DNA of 64,000 nucleotides from Cognatishimia sp. 1_MG-2023 (GTDB lineage: Bacteria; Pseudomonadota; Alphaproteobacteria; Rhodobacterales; Rhodobacteraceae): positions 62,001 to 126,000 of the forward strand of contig NZ_JAUORX010000006.1 in NCBI RefSeq assembly GCF_030548175.1. Direction: 5' to 3'. The first letter of the stretch is position 1, and the number at the start of each line of letters is the position of its first letter. The position numbers and the translations under genes are program-made. The notes below the pieces were generated by a model. That model searched no databases and had not been told where the DNA came from. It saw only the letters and a list, made by a program, of their open reading frames with translations. Shown piece after piece: positions 8,335-17,821 of this stretch.

Positions 8335-9687
8335 ATGAAACTTAAAACACAATTGGCAGAATTGGGACTGTTTGACGCGAAAGTCCCCCGCTACACCAGC
8401 TATCCCACCGCTCCACATTTCAATGCGGCGGTTGGCCCCGCATTTTTCGAAGATTGCGTCGCGCAAATACCTGAAAATGCACAGATTTCTTTGTATCTAC
8501 ACGTCCCGTTCTGCAGACGCCTGTGTTGGTTCTGCGCCTGCCGCACCCAAGGCACCCAAAGCCTGACGCCGGTTCAGGCCTATGTCGAAACGCTCAAGGA
8601 TGAAATTCGACTACTCAAAAACCGCCTACCCGCAGGAATTTCTCTCTCCCGCCTACATTGGGGTGGCGGCACACCAACACTGCTTGATCCTGAAACGATG
8701 GACAGCCTGTGCGACACCATTTTCGATATGGCCCCTATGGCGTCTGATGGGGAGTTCTCAATCGAAATCGATCCGAATGAGATCGACATTAAGCGATTGG
8801 AAATATTGGCAAAACACGGGATGAACCGTGCCTCTATTGGGGTTCAAGACTTTGATCCAGAGATCCAAGAAACCATTGGCCGCATCCAAAGTTTCGACGT
8901 CACCCGCGACGCAATTGATATGATCCGTGCCCAAGGTGTCAAAAGTCTAAACGCAGATATACTCTTCGGCCTCCCCCACCAAACGCCGGAGCGACTGGCC
9001 GAAAGCGTTAACAAACTCATCTCTCTCTCCCCGGACCGCGTCGCGCTTTACGGCTACGCCCACGTCCCGTGGATGGCCAAACGCCAGCAGATGATCCCAT
9101 CCGATACGTTACCAACCCCGCAAGAACGTCTTAACCTTTTCGAGACCGCGCAGAAAATATTTAACGAAGGCGGATATTTAGACATCGGCATCGACCACTT
9201 CGCAAAGCCAACCGACGGCCTCGCCCAAGCTGCATCCAACGGCACGCTCAAGCGAAACTTCCAAGGGTATACAGACGACCAATCCGATATTCTTATTGGC
9301 CTAGGCGCCTCTTCAATCTCTCGCTTTCCTCAAGGTTACGCGCAAAACGCGCCGCAAACCTCTGCTTATGCGGCCTCCATCCGTGACAAATCCTTTGCGA
9401 CCACCCGAGGGCACGTGTTTTCCGACGATGATCAGCTGACCGCTCGGCTGATCGAAAGCCTGATGTGTGAATTCGCTGTCAGCTACGCTGACATCGATGA
9501 AAGGTTTGGTATCCATCTTCCCCAGATGCGCCAGACCTTTCAAAAGATTAATGCGCAATTTCAAAACCAGTTAACGGTTAACGATGCTGGCCTATTCATT
9601 CCAAAAGAGATGCAACCATTAACCCGAATGATCGCCCGAGCTTTCGACAACTATGACTCGATAGCCCGCCACAGCGCCGCAATCTAA
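8335..9687 (+). CDS. hemN: Oxygen-independent coproporphyrinogen III dehydrogenase
   Basis: HemN is a radical-SAM enzyme that decarboxylates coproporphyrinogen III in haem and bacteriochlorophyll synthesis without oxygen. It has 450 residues, normal for the family. The cluster motif is C60-x3-C64-x2-C67 in VPFCRRLCWFCAC; the start region GLFDAKVPRYTSYPTAPHF and the SAM-site segment HWGGGTPTLLD are typical. No Shine-Dalgarno sequence precedes the ATG. With the Fnr box 42.5 bases upstream of the start, a leaderless message is possible. Expression should rise under low oxygen. Confidence 0.96.
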   Translation: MKLKTQLAELGLFDAKVPRYTSYPTAPHFNAAVGPAFFEDCVAQIPENAQISLYLHVPFCRRLCWFCACRTQGTQSLTPVQAYVETLKDEIRLLKNRLPAGISLSRLHWGGGTPTLLDPETMDSLCDTIFDMAPMASDGEFSIEIDPNEIDIKRLEILAKHGMNRASIGVQDFDPEIQETIGRIQSFDVTRDAIDMIRAQGVKSLNADILFGLPHQTPERLAESVNKLISLSPDRVALYGYAHVPWMAKRQQMIPSDTLPTPQERLNLFETAQKIFNEGGYLDIGIDHFAKPTDGLAQAASNGTLKRNFQGYTDDQSDILIGLGASSISRFPQGYAQNAPQTSAYAASIRDKSFATTRGHVFSDDDQLTARLIESLMCEFAVSYADIDERFGIHLPQMRQTFQKINAQFQNQLTVNDAGLFIPKEMQPLTRMIARAFDNYDSIARHSAAI

Positions 9688-9747
9688 AGCAACCTATCGA
9701 TTTCGATAGCTTTTGAGGTTCACATAGCTTCGTTAAAAAATTGTTAC

Positions 9748-9833
9748 GGTCGGTAGGTATTTTCCAGACGACCGACCCCTATTTCAGTAGCTTAAACATT
9801 GTCCCCCTCTGGCCGACCGCATTGCGGTCGGTC
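9748..9833. repeat. Cluster of GGTCGGT/ACCGACC hairpins between hemN and yejF
   Basis: GGTCGGT (9748-9754) pairs with ACCGACC (9771-9777) across 16 bases. A second, tight hairpin follows: CCGACCGC (9813-9820), a 3-base loop ATT, then GCGGTCGG (9824-9831). The same 7-base word thus occurs four times in alternating orientation within 86 bases between two convergent genes. No T-run follows either hairpin on either strand. Confidence 0.65.
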
Positions 9834-9856
9834 AATTTCATAGGGGATTTCAACAA

Positions 9857-11434
9857 CTAGGACGCTGCCGAGAGCAAGGCCTTGGTATAATCCGTCTGCG
9901 GCGCGTCAAACACCGCAGCAGCATCACCTGCTTCCAAAACATCGCCCTGCTTCATGACCATAATCTTATGGCTCATCGCGCGAACCACCTTTAGGTCATG
10001 GCTAATAAACAGATAGGCCAAGCCGTATTTCTTTTGCAGCATTCTTAACAAATCAACGATTTGCACCTGTACGGTCATGTCCAAAGCTGATGTTGGCTCA
10101 TCAAGAACAACCAATTTAGGGCGCAAAATCATAGCCCGCGCAATCGCGATCCTTTGCCGTTGCCCACCAGAAAACTCGTGCGGATAGCGATGCATCATGG
10201 CCGGGTCTAACCCCACCTCTTCCATCACCTCAGCGACCAGATCGCGTGGCTTGCGGCCATCTGGGTTACCATGCACACCCAAACCTTCTGCAATGATCTG
10301 CTCACAGCTCATCCGAGGTGACAAGCTGCCAAAAGGATCTTGGAAAACGATCTGCATATCCTTACGCAACGCGCGCAGTTCTTTCGTCGAATAATCGCGG
10401 ATGTTTTCGCCCATAAAGCGAATGTCGCCCTCTGACCCAATCAACCGCATGATCGCAAGCGCCAGTGTCGTCTTACCTGACCCGCTTTCGCCCACGACGC
10501 CCAGTGTTTCGCCAGCACGCACGGTTAACGTTGCTTCGTTAACCGCCTTCACATGGCCAACCGTACGCCGCAAAAAGCCACGTTGAATCGGGAACCAAAT
10601 CCGCAAATCTTCGGTTTCCACAATCACCGGCGCATTTGGTTCAACGGGTTCAGGCACCCCAACAGAATGCGCGCCAAGCAGTTTCTTCGTGTACTCATGT
10701 TGCGGGTTGGCAAAGATTTCGGACACTGGTCCGGCCTCTACTATTTCGCCGTCTTTCATCACGCAGACTTTGTCAGCAATCCGCTGAACGATGCCCAGAT
10801 CATGCGTAATGAACAAAAGCCCCATATCTTCGGTGGCCTTTAGTTCAGCCAGCAATTCAAGAATTTGCGCCTGAATGGTGACATCCAAAGCCGTCGTCGG
10901 CTCATCTGCGATCAAAACGTCAGGCTTATTCGCCAAAGCCATGGCGATCATCACACGCTGGCGCTGCCCACCACTCAACTGATGCGGATAGGCCCCCAAC
11001 CGCGTCTCAGGATCACGAATGCCAACCTTATTCATCAACTCCAGAATGCGTTCCCGCGCTTCTGCACCAACGATACCTTGGTGCAACGCAAGGGACTCGC
11101 CCAGCTGCTTTTCCAAGGTATGCAACGGATTGAGCGAGGTCATTGGCTCTTGAAAGATAAAGCTGATGTCATTGCCACGTACCTTGCGCAGCAGCTTATC
11201 GTCCGCCGTCACCATCTCTTGGCCGTCATAGGTGACAGAACCGGACACCTCGGCGCTTGCACCCAACAACGACACAGTCGACAGCGCCGTCACGGATTTA
11301 CCTGATCCAGACTCCCCGACAAGTGCAACCGTCTCGCCACGGTCAACACTGAACGAAACACCCTTTACCGCTTCGAACCGCTGGCCATCCTGCCGGAATG
11401 CCACGCGCAGATCGCGAACGTCCAATATGCTCAT
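9857..11434 (-). CDS. yejF: Peptide ABC transporter ATPase with two ATP-binding domains (YejF type)
   Basis: This cytoplasmic ATPase of 525 residues drives uptake through YejB/YejE. It contains two complete nucleotide-binding domains in one chain: Walker A GESGSGKS at 40-47 with signature LSGGQRQR, and a second GESGSGKTT near 320 with FSGGQRQR. This fused DppD-DppF layout is the YejF form. It overlaps yejE by 4 bases (ATGA), so it is translationally coupled. Yej systems import oligopeptides and, in enterobacteria, microcin C; the exact substrate here is not visible. Confidence 0.94.
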   Translation of the reverse strand: MSILDVRDLRVAFRQDGQRFEAVKGVSFSVDRGETVALVGESGSGKSVTALSTVSLLGASAEVSGSVTYDGQEMVTADDKLLRKVRGNDISFIFQEPMTSLNPLHTLEKQLGESLALHQGIVGAEARERILELMNKVGIRDPETRLGAYPHQLSGGQRQRVMIAMALANKPDVLIADEPTTALDVTIQAQILELLAELKATEDMGLLFITHDLGIVQRIADKVCVMKDGEIVEAGPVSEIFANPQHEYTKKLLGAHSVGVPEPVEPNAPVIVETEDLRIWFPIQRGFLRRTVGHVKAVNEATLTVRAGETLGVVGESGSGKTTLALAIMRLIGSEGDIRFMGENIRDYSTKELRALRKDMQIVFQDPFGSLSPRMSCEQIIAEGLGVHGNPDGRKPRDLVAEVMEEVGLDPAMMHRYPHEFSGGQRQRIAIARAMILRPKLVVLDEPTSALDMTVQVQIVDLLRMLQKKYGLAYLFISHDLKVVRAMSHKIMVMKQGDVLEAGDAAAVFDAPQTDYTKALLSAAS

Positions 11435-12540
11435 GAAAAGGTCTTCCTTGGATCAAACGCATCCCGCACACCTTCGAAGATAAAGACCAAAAGCGAGAGC
11501 ATGATAGCAAATGTGAAAAAGGCGGTGAAACCAAGCCATGGCGCCTGAAGGTTCTGTTTTGCTTGCAGGGTTAGCTCGCCCAACGACGGCGCAGAGGACG
11601 GCAGGCCAAAGCCCAGAAAATCCAGCCCCGCTAGGGTAGAGATCGTGCCTGTCACGATAAACGGCAGCATTGTGACCGTCGCGACCATCGCATTGGGCAG
11701 CATATGGCGGAACATGATCACGCGGTTGCTAACACCCAAAGCCTTTGCAGCACGGACATATTCAAGGTTCCGCGCACGCAGGAATTCGGCCCGCACCACG
11801 CCCACAAGGGACGTCCAGCCAAAGAGCACGGTTAAGAACACCAACAGCCAGAAACTTCGCCCCAAAATCGCAAAGAGGATGATGATGATATAGAGGCTTG
11901 GAGTTGCGCCCCAAATCTCGATCACCCGCTGAAAAATCAGGTCCGTCCAACCGCCGAAATACCCCTGAATGGCTCCGGCCAAAATACCGACCAAGCTCGC
12001 CAAAGTCGTCACAATCAACGTGAAAAAGATCGACAGGCGGAAGCCATATAGAACACGCGCAAAGACATCGCGCTTTGTATCATCGGTGCCGAGCCAGTTT
12101 TGTTCGTTCGGCGGCAAGGGGGCCGCCCCAGCGCGATCCACAGATGTCGTATAGGAATACGGAACCAGCGGCCAAATCGACCAGCCCTTTTCGATCACCT
12201 CGCCATCCACAATACCATCATCGGCATCCGCCAAATAGGCCTCTGGATCATCAAAGCATTGCTCTAACCCGCCAGTACGGATCAGGCATTTCACCTCTGG
12301 ATCGGAATAGGCAGCTTCGGTCTGGAAATCCCCACCAAAAGCCGTTTCGGGATAGAAATTGAAAATCGGCGTATACAGCTCACCGCGATAGCTGACCAAG
12401 ATCGGGCGATCATTGGCCAAGAATTCCGCAAACAGGCTTAAGCCGAACAGAAAGCAAAAGAGTACCAAAGACCAAAGCGCGCGTCTGTTGCGCTTAAAGT
12501 TTCGCCAGCGTCGTTGGTTGATCGGAGACAATGCCATCAA
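11431..12540 (-). CDS. yejE: Peptide ABC transporter permease (YejE type)
   Basis: This inner-membrane permease has 369 residues. There is one N-terminal membrane segment (ALWSLVLFCFLFGLSLFAEF), a long periplasmic loop, then five or so membrane helices in the BPD_transp_1 domain. The ATPase-contact EAA loop is visible as EFLRARNLEYVRAAKALGVS. PLPPNEQNWLGTDDTKRDVF before the permease core is typical of the DppC/YejE group. It overlaps both neighbours by 4 bases in the operon yejA-yejB-yejE-yejF. Confidence 0.94.
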   Translation of the reverse strand: MMALSPINQRRWRNFKRNRRALWSLVLFCFLFGLSLFAEFLANDRPILVSYRGELYTPIFNFYPETAFGGDFQTEAAYSDPEVKCLIRTGGLEQCFDDPEAYLADADDGIVDGEVIEKGWSIWPLVPYSYTTSVDRAGAAPLPPNEQNWLGTDDTKRDVFARVLYGFRLSIFFTLIVTTLASLVGILAGAIQGYFGGWTDLIFQRVIEIWGATPSLYIIIILFAILGRSFWLLVFLTVLFGWTSLVGVVRAEFLRARNLEYVRAAKALGVSNRVIMFRHMLPNAMVATVTMLPFIVTGTISTLAGLDFLGFGLPSSAPSLGELTLQAKQNLQAPWLGFTAFFTFAIMLSLLVFIFEGVRDAFDPRKTFS

Positions 12541-13625
12541 CCTTCCCTCTTCTCAAAATCAATACGTGGATCAACAAAGACATACATCAGATCGCTTAGG
12601 ATACCGACGACCAGCCCGATGATACCAAATATAAACAAAGTCCCAAAGATCACCGGATAGTCCCGCGCAACGACCGCTTCAAAACCCAGACGACCCAGCC
12701 CATCAAGCGAGAAAATCGTTTCGATGATCAACGAGCCACTAAAAAACACGCCGATAAACACCGCAGGGAAACCCGCGATCACAATCAACATCGCATTGCG
12801 AAAAATATGTCCATACAGCACACGGCTTTCAGGCAATCCCTTTGCCCGCGCGGTCATAACGTAATGCTTTTTGATCTCATCCAAAAACGAGTTCTTGGTT
12901 AACAACGTCAGCGTCGCAAAGGCCGAAATGGTCGAGGCAATGACAGGCAACGCAATATGCCAAAGATAATCCAAGGCCTTCCCCATCAAGCTAAGGTGCT
13001 CCCAACCATCACTTGTCAGCCCCCGTAGAGGGAAGATGCGCCAATAGGAACCACCGGCAAACAGAATCACCAATATGATCGCAAATAAGAAACCCGGAAT
13101 AGCGTAGGCAATGATGATCGCCCCACTCGTCCAAGTATCAAACTGCGTGCCATCCTTGACGGCTTTGCGAATACCCAGCGGAATGGAAACGATATAGGCA
13201 ATCAACGTTGACCAAAGCCCCAGTGTGATGGACACCGGCATTTTTTCTAACACAAGGTCCACAACATCGATTTTGCGGAAATAACTCTCGCCAAAATCAA
13301 GGTTCAGATACCCCCACATCATATTTAGAAAACGTTCGACCGGCGGCTTATCAAAGCCGAATTCCTTTTCAAGATCTTCGATAAACTCTTTCGGAAGCCC
13401 GCGCGCACCGATGTAATCGCTGTCGGACCCAAAGGTCTCTTCGTTCCCAACATCATTGCCACCACCAGCAAAACCGGAAAAGACATCTCCTTCGCCTCGC
13501 AGCTCGGCTAGGATTTGTTCAATCGGGCCCCCTGGCACAAATTGCACCAGCGAAAAGTTGATGATCATGATGCCCAGCAATGTCGGAATGACAAACAAAA
13601 GGCGGCGGAGAATATATGCTCCCAA
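12537..13625 (-). CDS. yejB: Peptide ABC transporter permease (YejB type)
   Basis: This inner-membrane permease of 362 residues starts MGAYILRRLLFVIPTLLGIM, the usual DppB/YejB opening. A long loop rich in Gly and acidic residues (about 45-95) precedes the permease core, a feature of YejB compared with ordinary DppB. The EAA loop reads KHYVMTARAKGLPESRVLYG. It partners with YejE to form the channel. The start is 6 bases after the yejA stop and its end overlaps yejE by 4 bases. Confidence 0.94.
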   Translation of the reverse strand: MGAYILRRLLFVIPTLLGIMIINFSLVQFVPGGPIEQILAELRGEGDVFSGFAGGGNDVGNEETFGSDSDYIGARGLPKEFIEDLEKEFGFDKPPVERFLNMMWGYLNLDFGESYFRKIDVVDLVLEKMPVSITLGLWSTLIAYIVSIPLGIRKAVKDGTQFDTWTSGAIIIAYAIPGFLFAIILVILFAGGSYWRIFPLRGLTSDGWEHLSLMGKALDYLWHIALPVIASTISAFATLTLLTKNSFLDEIKKHYVMTARAKGLPESRVLYGHIFRNAMLIVIAGFPAVFIGVFFSGSLIIETIFSLDGLGRLGFEAVVARDYPVIFGTLFIFGIIGLVVGILSDLMYVFVDPRIDFEKREG

Positions 13626-13631
13626 AGTCGT

Positions 13632-15566
13632 TTACCTCAACGCACCTGCGGCTTTCAAAGCCTCGTGCTTATCTTTGTTATACCACCAGAAATCTAAGTA
13701 ACCGACGGCCAGCGGCGGCAGATCTTCTGGATGTTCATACATGTCATAGGATGCAACCCAGTCTTCAGCTACATAACCAACGGGCACTTGAATCCGTAGG
13801 TAACGCAAGGCCCGATCCAACGCCATAAGCGATGCAACTTCTTCTTCCCGGGATGTTGTCGCCAACGAAGCGTCGACGATCGCATCCACCAAATCGCTTT
13901 GAAGGGACTGTGGATTCCACGAAGAGACCACCGCGGTTTCGGATCCGTAGAACTGCCTAAGCCCTGTACCTGATGTTTGAAAAGATTGGTTCCGCGTAAA
14001 GATCAAATCGAAATCTTTATCCAAGAACCGTTGCTGCATCTGCGCCGAGTCAACTTTTTCAGATTTCGCGGTGAAACCAAAGGCTTTCAGGTTCTCAACA
14101 TAGGTCGTGATGATCGCTTCAGCGGTATCCGATGTTGCCGACGATAGCATGAATTGAATTTCAAAGGCCTCACCATCAGAATTCCGCAATAGGCCATCTG
14201 CGCCAACTGTCCAGCCAGCGTCTTGCATCAGTTTCAATGACTTACGCTTATTTCGACGGTCTGTTACTGTCTTTGGGTTTGACTCATGCGCGCGCACTGC
14301 TTCCAAAGTATAAAACTCAGCAGGAACTACATCGCCTAGACTTTCCAAAAAGGCTTTTTCTGCCCCTTCAGGAACACCCTTTGCTTCAATTTCCGTGTCT
14401 TGTGAAAACGAATGACGCTGCGATGTTAAGCCATACTGCAATGACTCACTGGTCCATTCAAAATTGAACGCAAGCGCCATGGCTTCTCGAACACGAATGT
14501 CCTGAAATCTTTCACGTTGAAAGTTAAAGATAAAGCCAGTCGGCGATGGCGGCGTTCCGCTTTTAAGCGTCTCGCGTTTGACATGCCCGTTTTCCACAGC
14601 CGGGAAATCATAACCAGTCGCCCAACGTTTGGTGCTGCCTTCGGCACGGAAGGTATAGGCCCCGCTTTTGAACCCTTCGAATTCTGCTGCGTCATCTGCA
14701 AAGTATTCAATGCGTATGCGGTCAAAGTTGTTGCGACCCTTGTTGACCGGTAGGTGGTTACCCCAATAATCTGGATTCCGCTTGTAGATAATGTAGCGGT
14801 TGATCTCGAAATCTTCGACGATATAGGGGCTGCTGCCCATTGGCATCAACAAGCTAGGCTCATCCAAACGCTCGCCTGTCTTTTCATACCAAGCCTTAGA
14901 AAACACCGGTGTGCCGCCAACTTGGCTAATAAGTGAGCGCCGTGAAATACCATCGACAAACGAGAACCTGATCGTGTGGTCATCCAACACTTCAGCCCCA
15001 CTGATGCGCTGTTTCACAGACCGTGCGTAGCTTCGGATGCCCTGCTCCAAAAACAGATTATGCGTGAACAAGGCATCATGCGCGGTTACGGGAGTGCCAT
15101 CAGCAAACCGAGCCTCGGGCCGCATGTGGAAAATACACCATGTCTTATTCTTTGGATATTCAACTGTATGTGCCAGCAAACCATATGCATCTGTCAGGCT
15201 GTCAGACGGAATAGGCGTGCCAAACGCGCCACTCGCGAACATCGATTCCCCTGTCAGGTCAGAAAACTGTGCTGGTCTCCCCTTACTCGCAAACCGGTTC
15301 AGACCGTCAAAGCCGCCGCGCGTGCTTATGGAGATTTCGCCGCCCTTAGGTGCATCTGGGTTTACATAGTCAAAATGAGCGTAATCCGCTGGATATTTCA
15401 GATCGCCAAAAAAGGAATACCCATGTGACTTGATAATCTCGTGGTCGTCAGCAAACACCCGCCCGGGCATTCCAAGGCCAAGCGCAACCGCGCTGCTGCC
15501 CATCATGCCCAACATGCTCCGGCGCGTTAGATTCAGGAATTGATTGGTTTCGACCTTGCTTGGCAT
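13632..15566 (-). CDS. yejA: Periplasmic peptide-binding protein (YejA type, SBP_bac_5)
   Basis: This 644-residue solute-binding protein would deliver peptides to YejBEF. The N-terminus carries a twin-arginine signal, TRRSMLGMMGSSAVALGLG, with the RR pair at 15-16 and probable cleavage after VFA, so it is likely exported folded by Tat. YPADYAHFDYVNPDAPKGGE and SLTDAYGLLAHTVEYP are characteristic of the YejA branch of the family-5 binding proteins. It is the first gene of the four-gene operon; GGGAGC precedes the start. The 240 bases upstream hold the promoter region and the terminator of the cytochrome gene. Confidence 0.93.
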   Translation of the reverse strand: MPSKVETNQFLNLTRRSMLGMMGSSAVALGLGMPGRVFADDHEIIKSHGYSFFGDLKYPADYAHFDYVNPDAPKGGEISISTRGGFDGLNRFASKGRPAQFSDLTGESMFASGAFGTPIPSDSLTDAYGLLAHTVEYPKNKTWCIFHMRPEARFADGTPVTAHDALFTHNLFLEQGIRSYARSVKQRISGAEVLDDHTIRFSFVDGISRRSLISQVGGTPVFSKAWYEKTGERLDEPSLLMPMGSSPYIVEDFEINRYIIYKRNPDYWGNHLPVNKGRNNFDRIRIEYFADDAAEFEGFKSGAYTFRAEGSTKRWATGYDFPAVENGHVKRETLKSGTPPSPTGFIFNFQRERFQDIRVREAMALAFNFEWTSESLQYGLTSQRHSFSQDTEIEAKGVPEGAEKAFLESLGDVVPAEFYTLEAVRAHESNPKTVTDRRNKRKSLKLMQDAGWTVGADGLLRNSDGEAFEIQFMLSSATSDTAEAIITTYVENLKAFGFTAKSEKVDSAQMQQRFLDKDFDLIFTRNQSFQTSGTGLRQFYGSETAVVSSWNPQSLQSDLVDAIVDASLATTSREEEVASLMALDRALRYLRIQVPVGYVAEDWVASYDMYEHPEDLPPLAVGYLDFWWYNKDKHEALKAAGALR

Positions 15567-15748
15567 CTGGTGCTCCCTATCCTGTTTTCGAGCCTATGTG
15601 CTTTGCCCGACTGCAATTTTTGTTAGCTCTAACTTAAAGCTCGGAACCCGCGTCATTCAAGACAAGATTGTATAAACAAGTAGTGATACCCCGACTTGCT
15701 AGCACGTTTCTGCCAGCCTACTCGCAAAATGTCCCACCGAATATTTGA

Positions 15749-15784
15749 CAAAAAAAGGCCGCTGCAAATTGCAGCGGCCTTCGT
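15749..15784 (-). terminator. Intrinsic terminator after the cytochrome c gene
   Basis: On the minus strand AAGGCCGCTGCAA pairs with TTGCAGCGGCC and is followed by a run of seven T. It lies 24 bases beyond the stop of the cytochrome gene. Confidence 0.9.
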
Positions 15785-15806
15785 AACTCACATGAAAAGC
15801 TTAGAC

Positions 15807-16328
15807 TTAGTTTAAGCTTTGCAAATATGCGATCAGATTGGCGCGGTCAGCTGGTTTTTTCAAACCGGCGAAGCCCATCTTGGTTCCTGGTGCGAAACCC
15901 TTTGGGCTTGCAAGGAAGCCATCTAAGTTTTCTGCATTCCAAACATCTGCAACCGCAACCAGAGCACCAGAGTACCCAAAGCCGTCAGCCGTAGAAACAG
16001 CACGGTCAACAATACCGAACAGATGCGGGCCTGTCGCGTTCGCGCCGTCTTCTAGTTTGTGGCAAGCTTTACACTTACCGAATACTTTTGCGCCTTTAGC
16101 AACATCAGCAGATGCCAGTAGCTCTTCCAAGGAAGGGCCTTCTTCAACTGCGCCGCCTGCGGAGGCAACTTCTACCTCAATTGCGTAACCAGCTTTCGCG
16201 TGATCACCGTCTCCGTGGCCGCCACCAGTATGGTACAGCGTTTCCGCAGCCCAAGCGCCCAAAAGGTAGACCAAAAGCGCACCGCAGAATGCACCCAGGA
16301 TTTTTGTCATTGTCATAGTGTCGAACAT
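15807..16328 (-). CDS. Membrane-anchored cytochrome c (c-y/c552 type)
   Basis: This is a class I cytochrome c of 173 residues with an uncleaved N-terminal membrane helix (about 9-27, ILGAFCGALLVYLLGAW) that would anchor it on the periplasmic side of the inner membrane. An acidic and Ala/Gly-rich tether (about 35-70) follows. Haem is bound at C86-K-A-C89-H90, and the distal Met is in PGTKMGFAG. Such cytochromes carry electrons from the bc1 complex to oxidases or reaction centres in Rhodobacterales. It has its own terminator and diverges from pheA. Confidence 0.93.
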   Translation of the reverse strand: MFDTMTMTKILGAFCGALLVYLLGAWAAETLYHTGGGHGDGDHAKAGYAIEVEVASAGGAVEEGPSLEELLASADVAKGAKVFGKCKACHKLEDGANATGPHLFGIVDRAVSTADGFGYSGALVAVADVWNAENLDGFLASPKGFAPGTKMGFAGLKKPADRANLIAYLQSLN

Positions 16329-16444
16329 GCTACGTTTTCCATCTCGTGGCGTTTGCGGCGTATCTATCCGCTTCCTTCCGCGAAAGGCAAGGTATAGTTA
16401 CCGCGACCAATCGCCCATTTCGGGAAAAAGACGGAAAAATTGAA

Positions 16445-17287
16445 ATGACCCAACGCATCGCATTCCAGGGAGAGCCCGGCGCTTACTCTCACGAAGCCTG
16501 TCGCAACAGCCGTCCGGAAATGGAAGCTTTGCCCTGCAGCACGTTCGAAGAAACCATTCAAGCTGTGAAATCCGGCCAAGCTGAACTCGCGATGCTTCCT
16601 GTCGAAAACACCACTTACGGCCGCGTCGCAGATATTCATCGCCTGCTGCCGAACAGTGGATTGCACATCATTGATGAAGCCTTCGTTCGTGTTCACATCA
16701 ACCTATTGGCCGTAAAAGGCGCCAAGCTGGAAGATGTCACCGAAGCGCATTCACACCTTGTTTTATTGCCTCAATGCGCAAGTTTCTTGTCTGAAAATAG
16801 CATTCGTGGTCGTGTCAGCCCAGACAACGCGCGCGCTGCCCGCGAAGTCGCCGAAGCAGGCAATCCCGCCTCTGCCGCGCTGGCATCTGAACTTGCCGCT
16901 GAAATCTATGGTCTGGATATTTTGGCGCGCCATGTTGAAGACAACGACAATAACACCACGCGCTTTTTGATCATGGCCCCCGAAGCCAAATTTGACCGCC
17001 GCGACTCAGGCCACGGCATGGTCACCAGTTTTGTGTTCCAGGTCCGCAACATTCCAGCCGCTCTTTACAAAGCGATGGGTGGATTTGCGACAAATGGTGT
17101 CAACATGACAAAATTGGAAAGTTACATGGTAGATGGCTCGTTCACCGCGACCCAATTCTACGCCGAGGTCGAAGGGCACCCCGACGACCCATCATTACAA
17201 TTAGCGCTAGAGGAGTTGGATTACTTCACCAACTCCGTGAACATCCTAGGCGTCTATCCGGCGGCTAAAACGCGTCACGTCGAGTGA
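16445..17287 (+). CDS. pheA: Prephenate dehydratase
   Basis: This enzyme turns prephenate into phenylpyruvate, the committed step to phenylalanine. I chose the ATG at 16445 (MTQRIAFQGEPGAYSHEAC), giving 280 residues; the upstream open stretch is not family-like. The catalytic domain has the TRF motif in DNNTTRFLIM. The ACT regulatory domain starts near residue 195. Its phenylalanine-binding ESRP element reads ESYM near residue 225, a variation that may alter feedback inhibition. There is no chorismate mutase domain, so it is the single-function form. Confidence 0.96.
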   Translation: MTQRIAFQGEPGAYSHEACRNSRPEMEALPCSTFEETIQAVKSGQAELAMLPVENTTYGRVADIHRLLPNSGLHIIDEAFVRVHINLLAVKGAKLEDVTEAHSHLVLLPQCASFLSENSIRGRVSPDNARAAREVAEAGNPASAALASELAAEIYGLDILARHVEDNDNNTTRFLIMAPEAKFDRRDSGHGMVTSFVFQVRNIPAALYKAMGGFATNGVNMTKLESYMVDGSFTATQFYAEVEGHPDDPSLQLALEELDYFTNSVNILGVYPAAKTRHVE

Positions 17288-17294
17288 CGCGCCC

Positions 17295-17768
17295 CTAGGC
17301 TGTTTCGCGTTGGCGATAGCGTGCTTCTAGGTTGCGGCATTGGCTTTGAACCCGATCCTGCAACCGCTTATCAATATTTCCGCGCGCCAGCTTCAGGGAT
17401 TGCACCAGCAACCGCATCGGCAATGTTTTCGCAGAAACGCCAATGATCAGATGCATACGTGTCCGTTTGCGTGACAGCGCCACCAATTCAAAGTTAACGA
17501 CCACATCCATACCGGGCATCACAGCCTCTAGCACGATCACGTCAGGGCGTTCAAATTCAACAACCTGCGCACGCATCTTTATATCTTTGCCGCGCCAGTT
17601 GAATTCAATTGTCCAACTTGAACCCACCGACACGGCCTGTCCGGCATCATGTCGGCGTACCTCGATGCCACGTCGCATCGCCATCCGTTCAAACACATCG
17701 TAGTCCGAAAGAAGATCAAAGGCATCTTCGATAGGAACGTCTAAGTCGTCTTTTGCTTTAAAATCCAT
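17295..17768 (-). CDS. SRPBCC-fold protein
   Basis: This 157-residue protein begins MDFKAKDDLDVPIEDAFDLL, the usual first strand and helix of the START/SRPBCC ligand-binding fold, and ends with a basic helix (LARGNIDKRLQDRVQSQCRN). It has no signal peptide or membrane segment. The family binds hydrophobic ligands in a deep pocket; nothing here reveals the ligand. It ends only 7 bases from the pheA stop, convergent, and is 53 bases from the nudC stop on the same strand. Confidence 0.8.
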   Translation of the reverse strand: MDFKAKDDLDVPIEDAFDLLSDYDVFERMAMRRGIEVRRHDAGQAVSVGSSWTIEFNWRGKDIKMRAQVVEFERPDVIVLEAVMPGMDVVVNFELVALSRKRTRMHLIIGVSAKTLPMRLLVQSLKLARGNIDKRLQDRVQSQCRNLEARYRQRETA

Positions 17769-17821
17769 GAGACCGCTCTAGCCAAGAAAGATGTTATATT
17801 GGTTTATTCACAAGTGTCGCT

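Noticed and set aside
11468-11482. CTTCGAAG in the yejE coding end, resembling the TCGAAG palindrome
   Set aside because: It lacks the 3-base spacer and lies inside a coding region.
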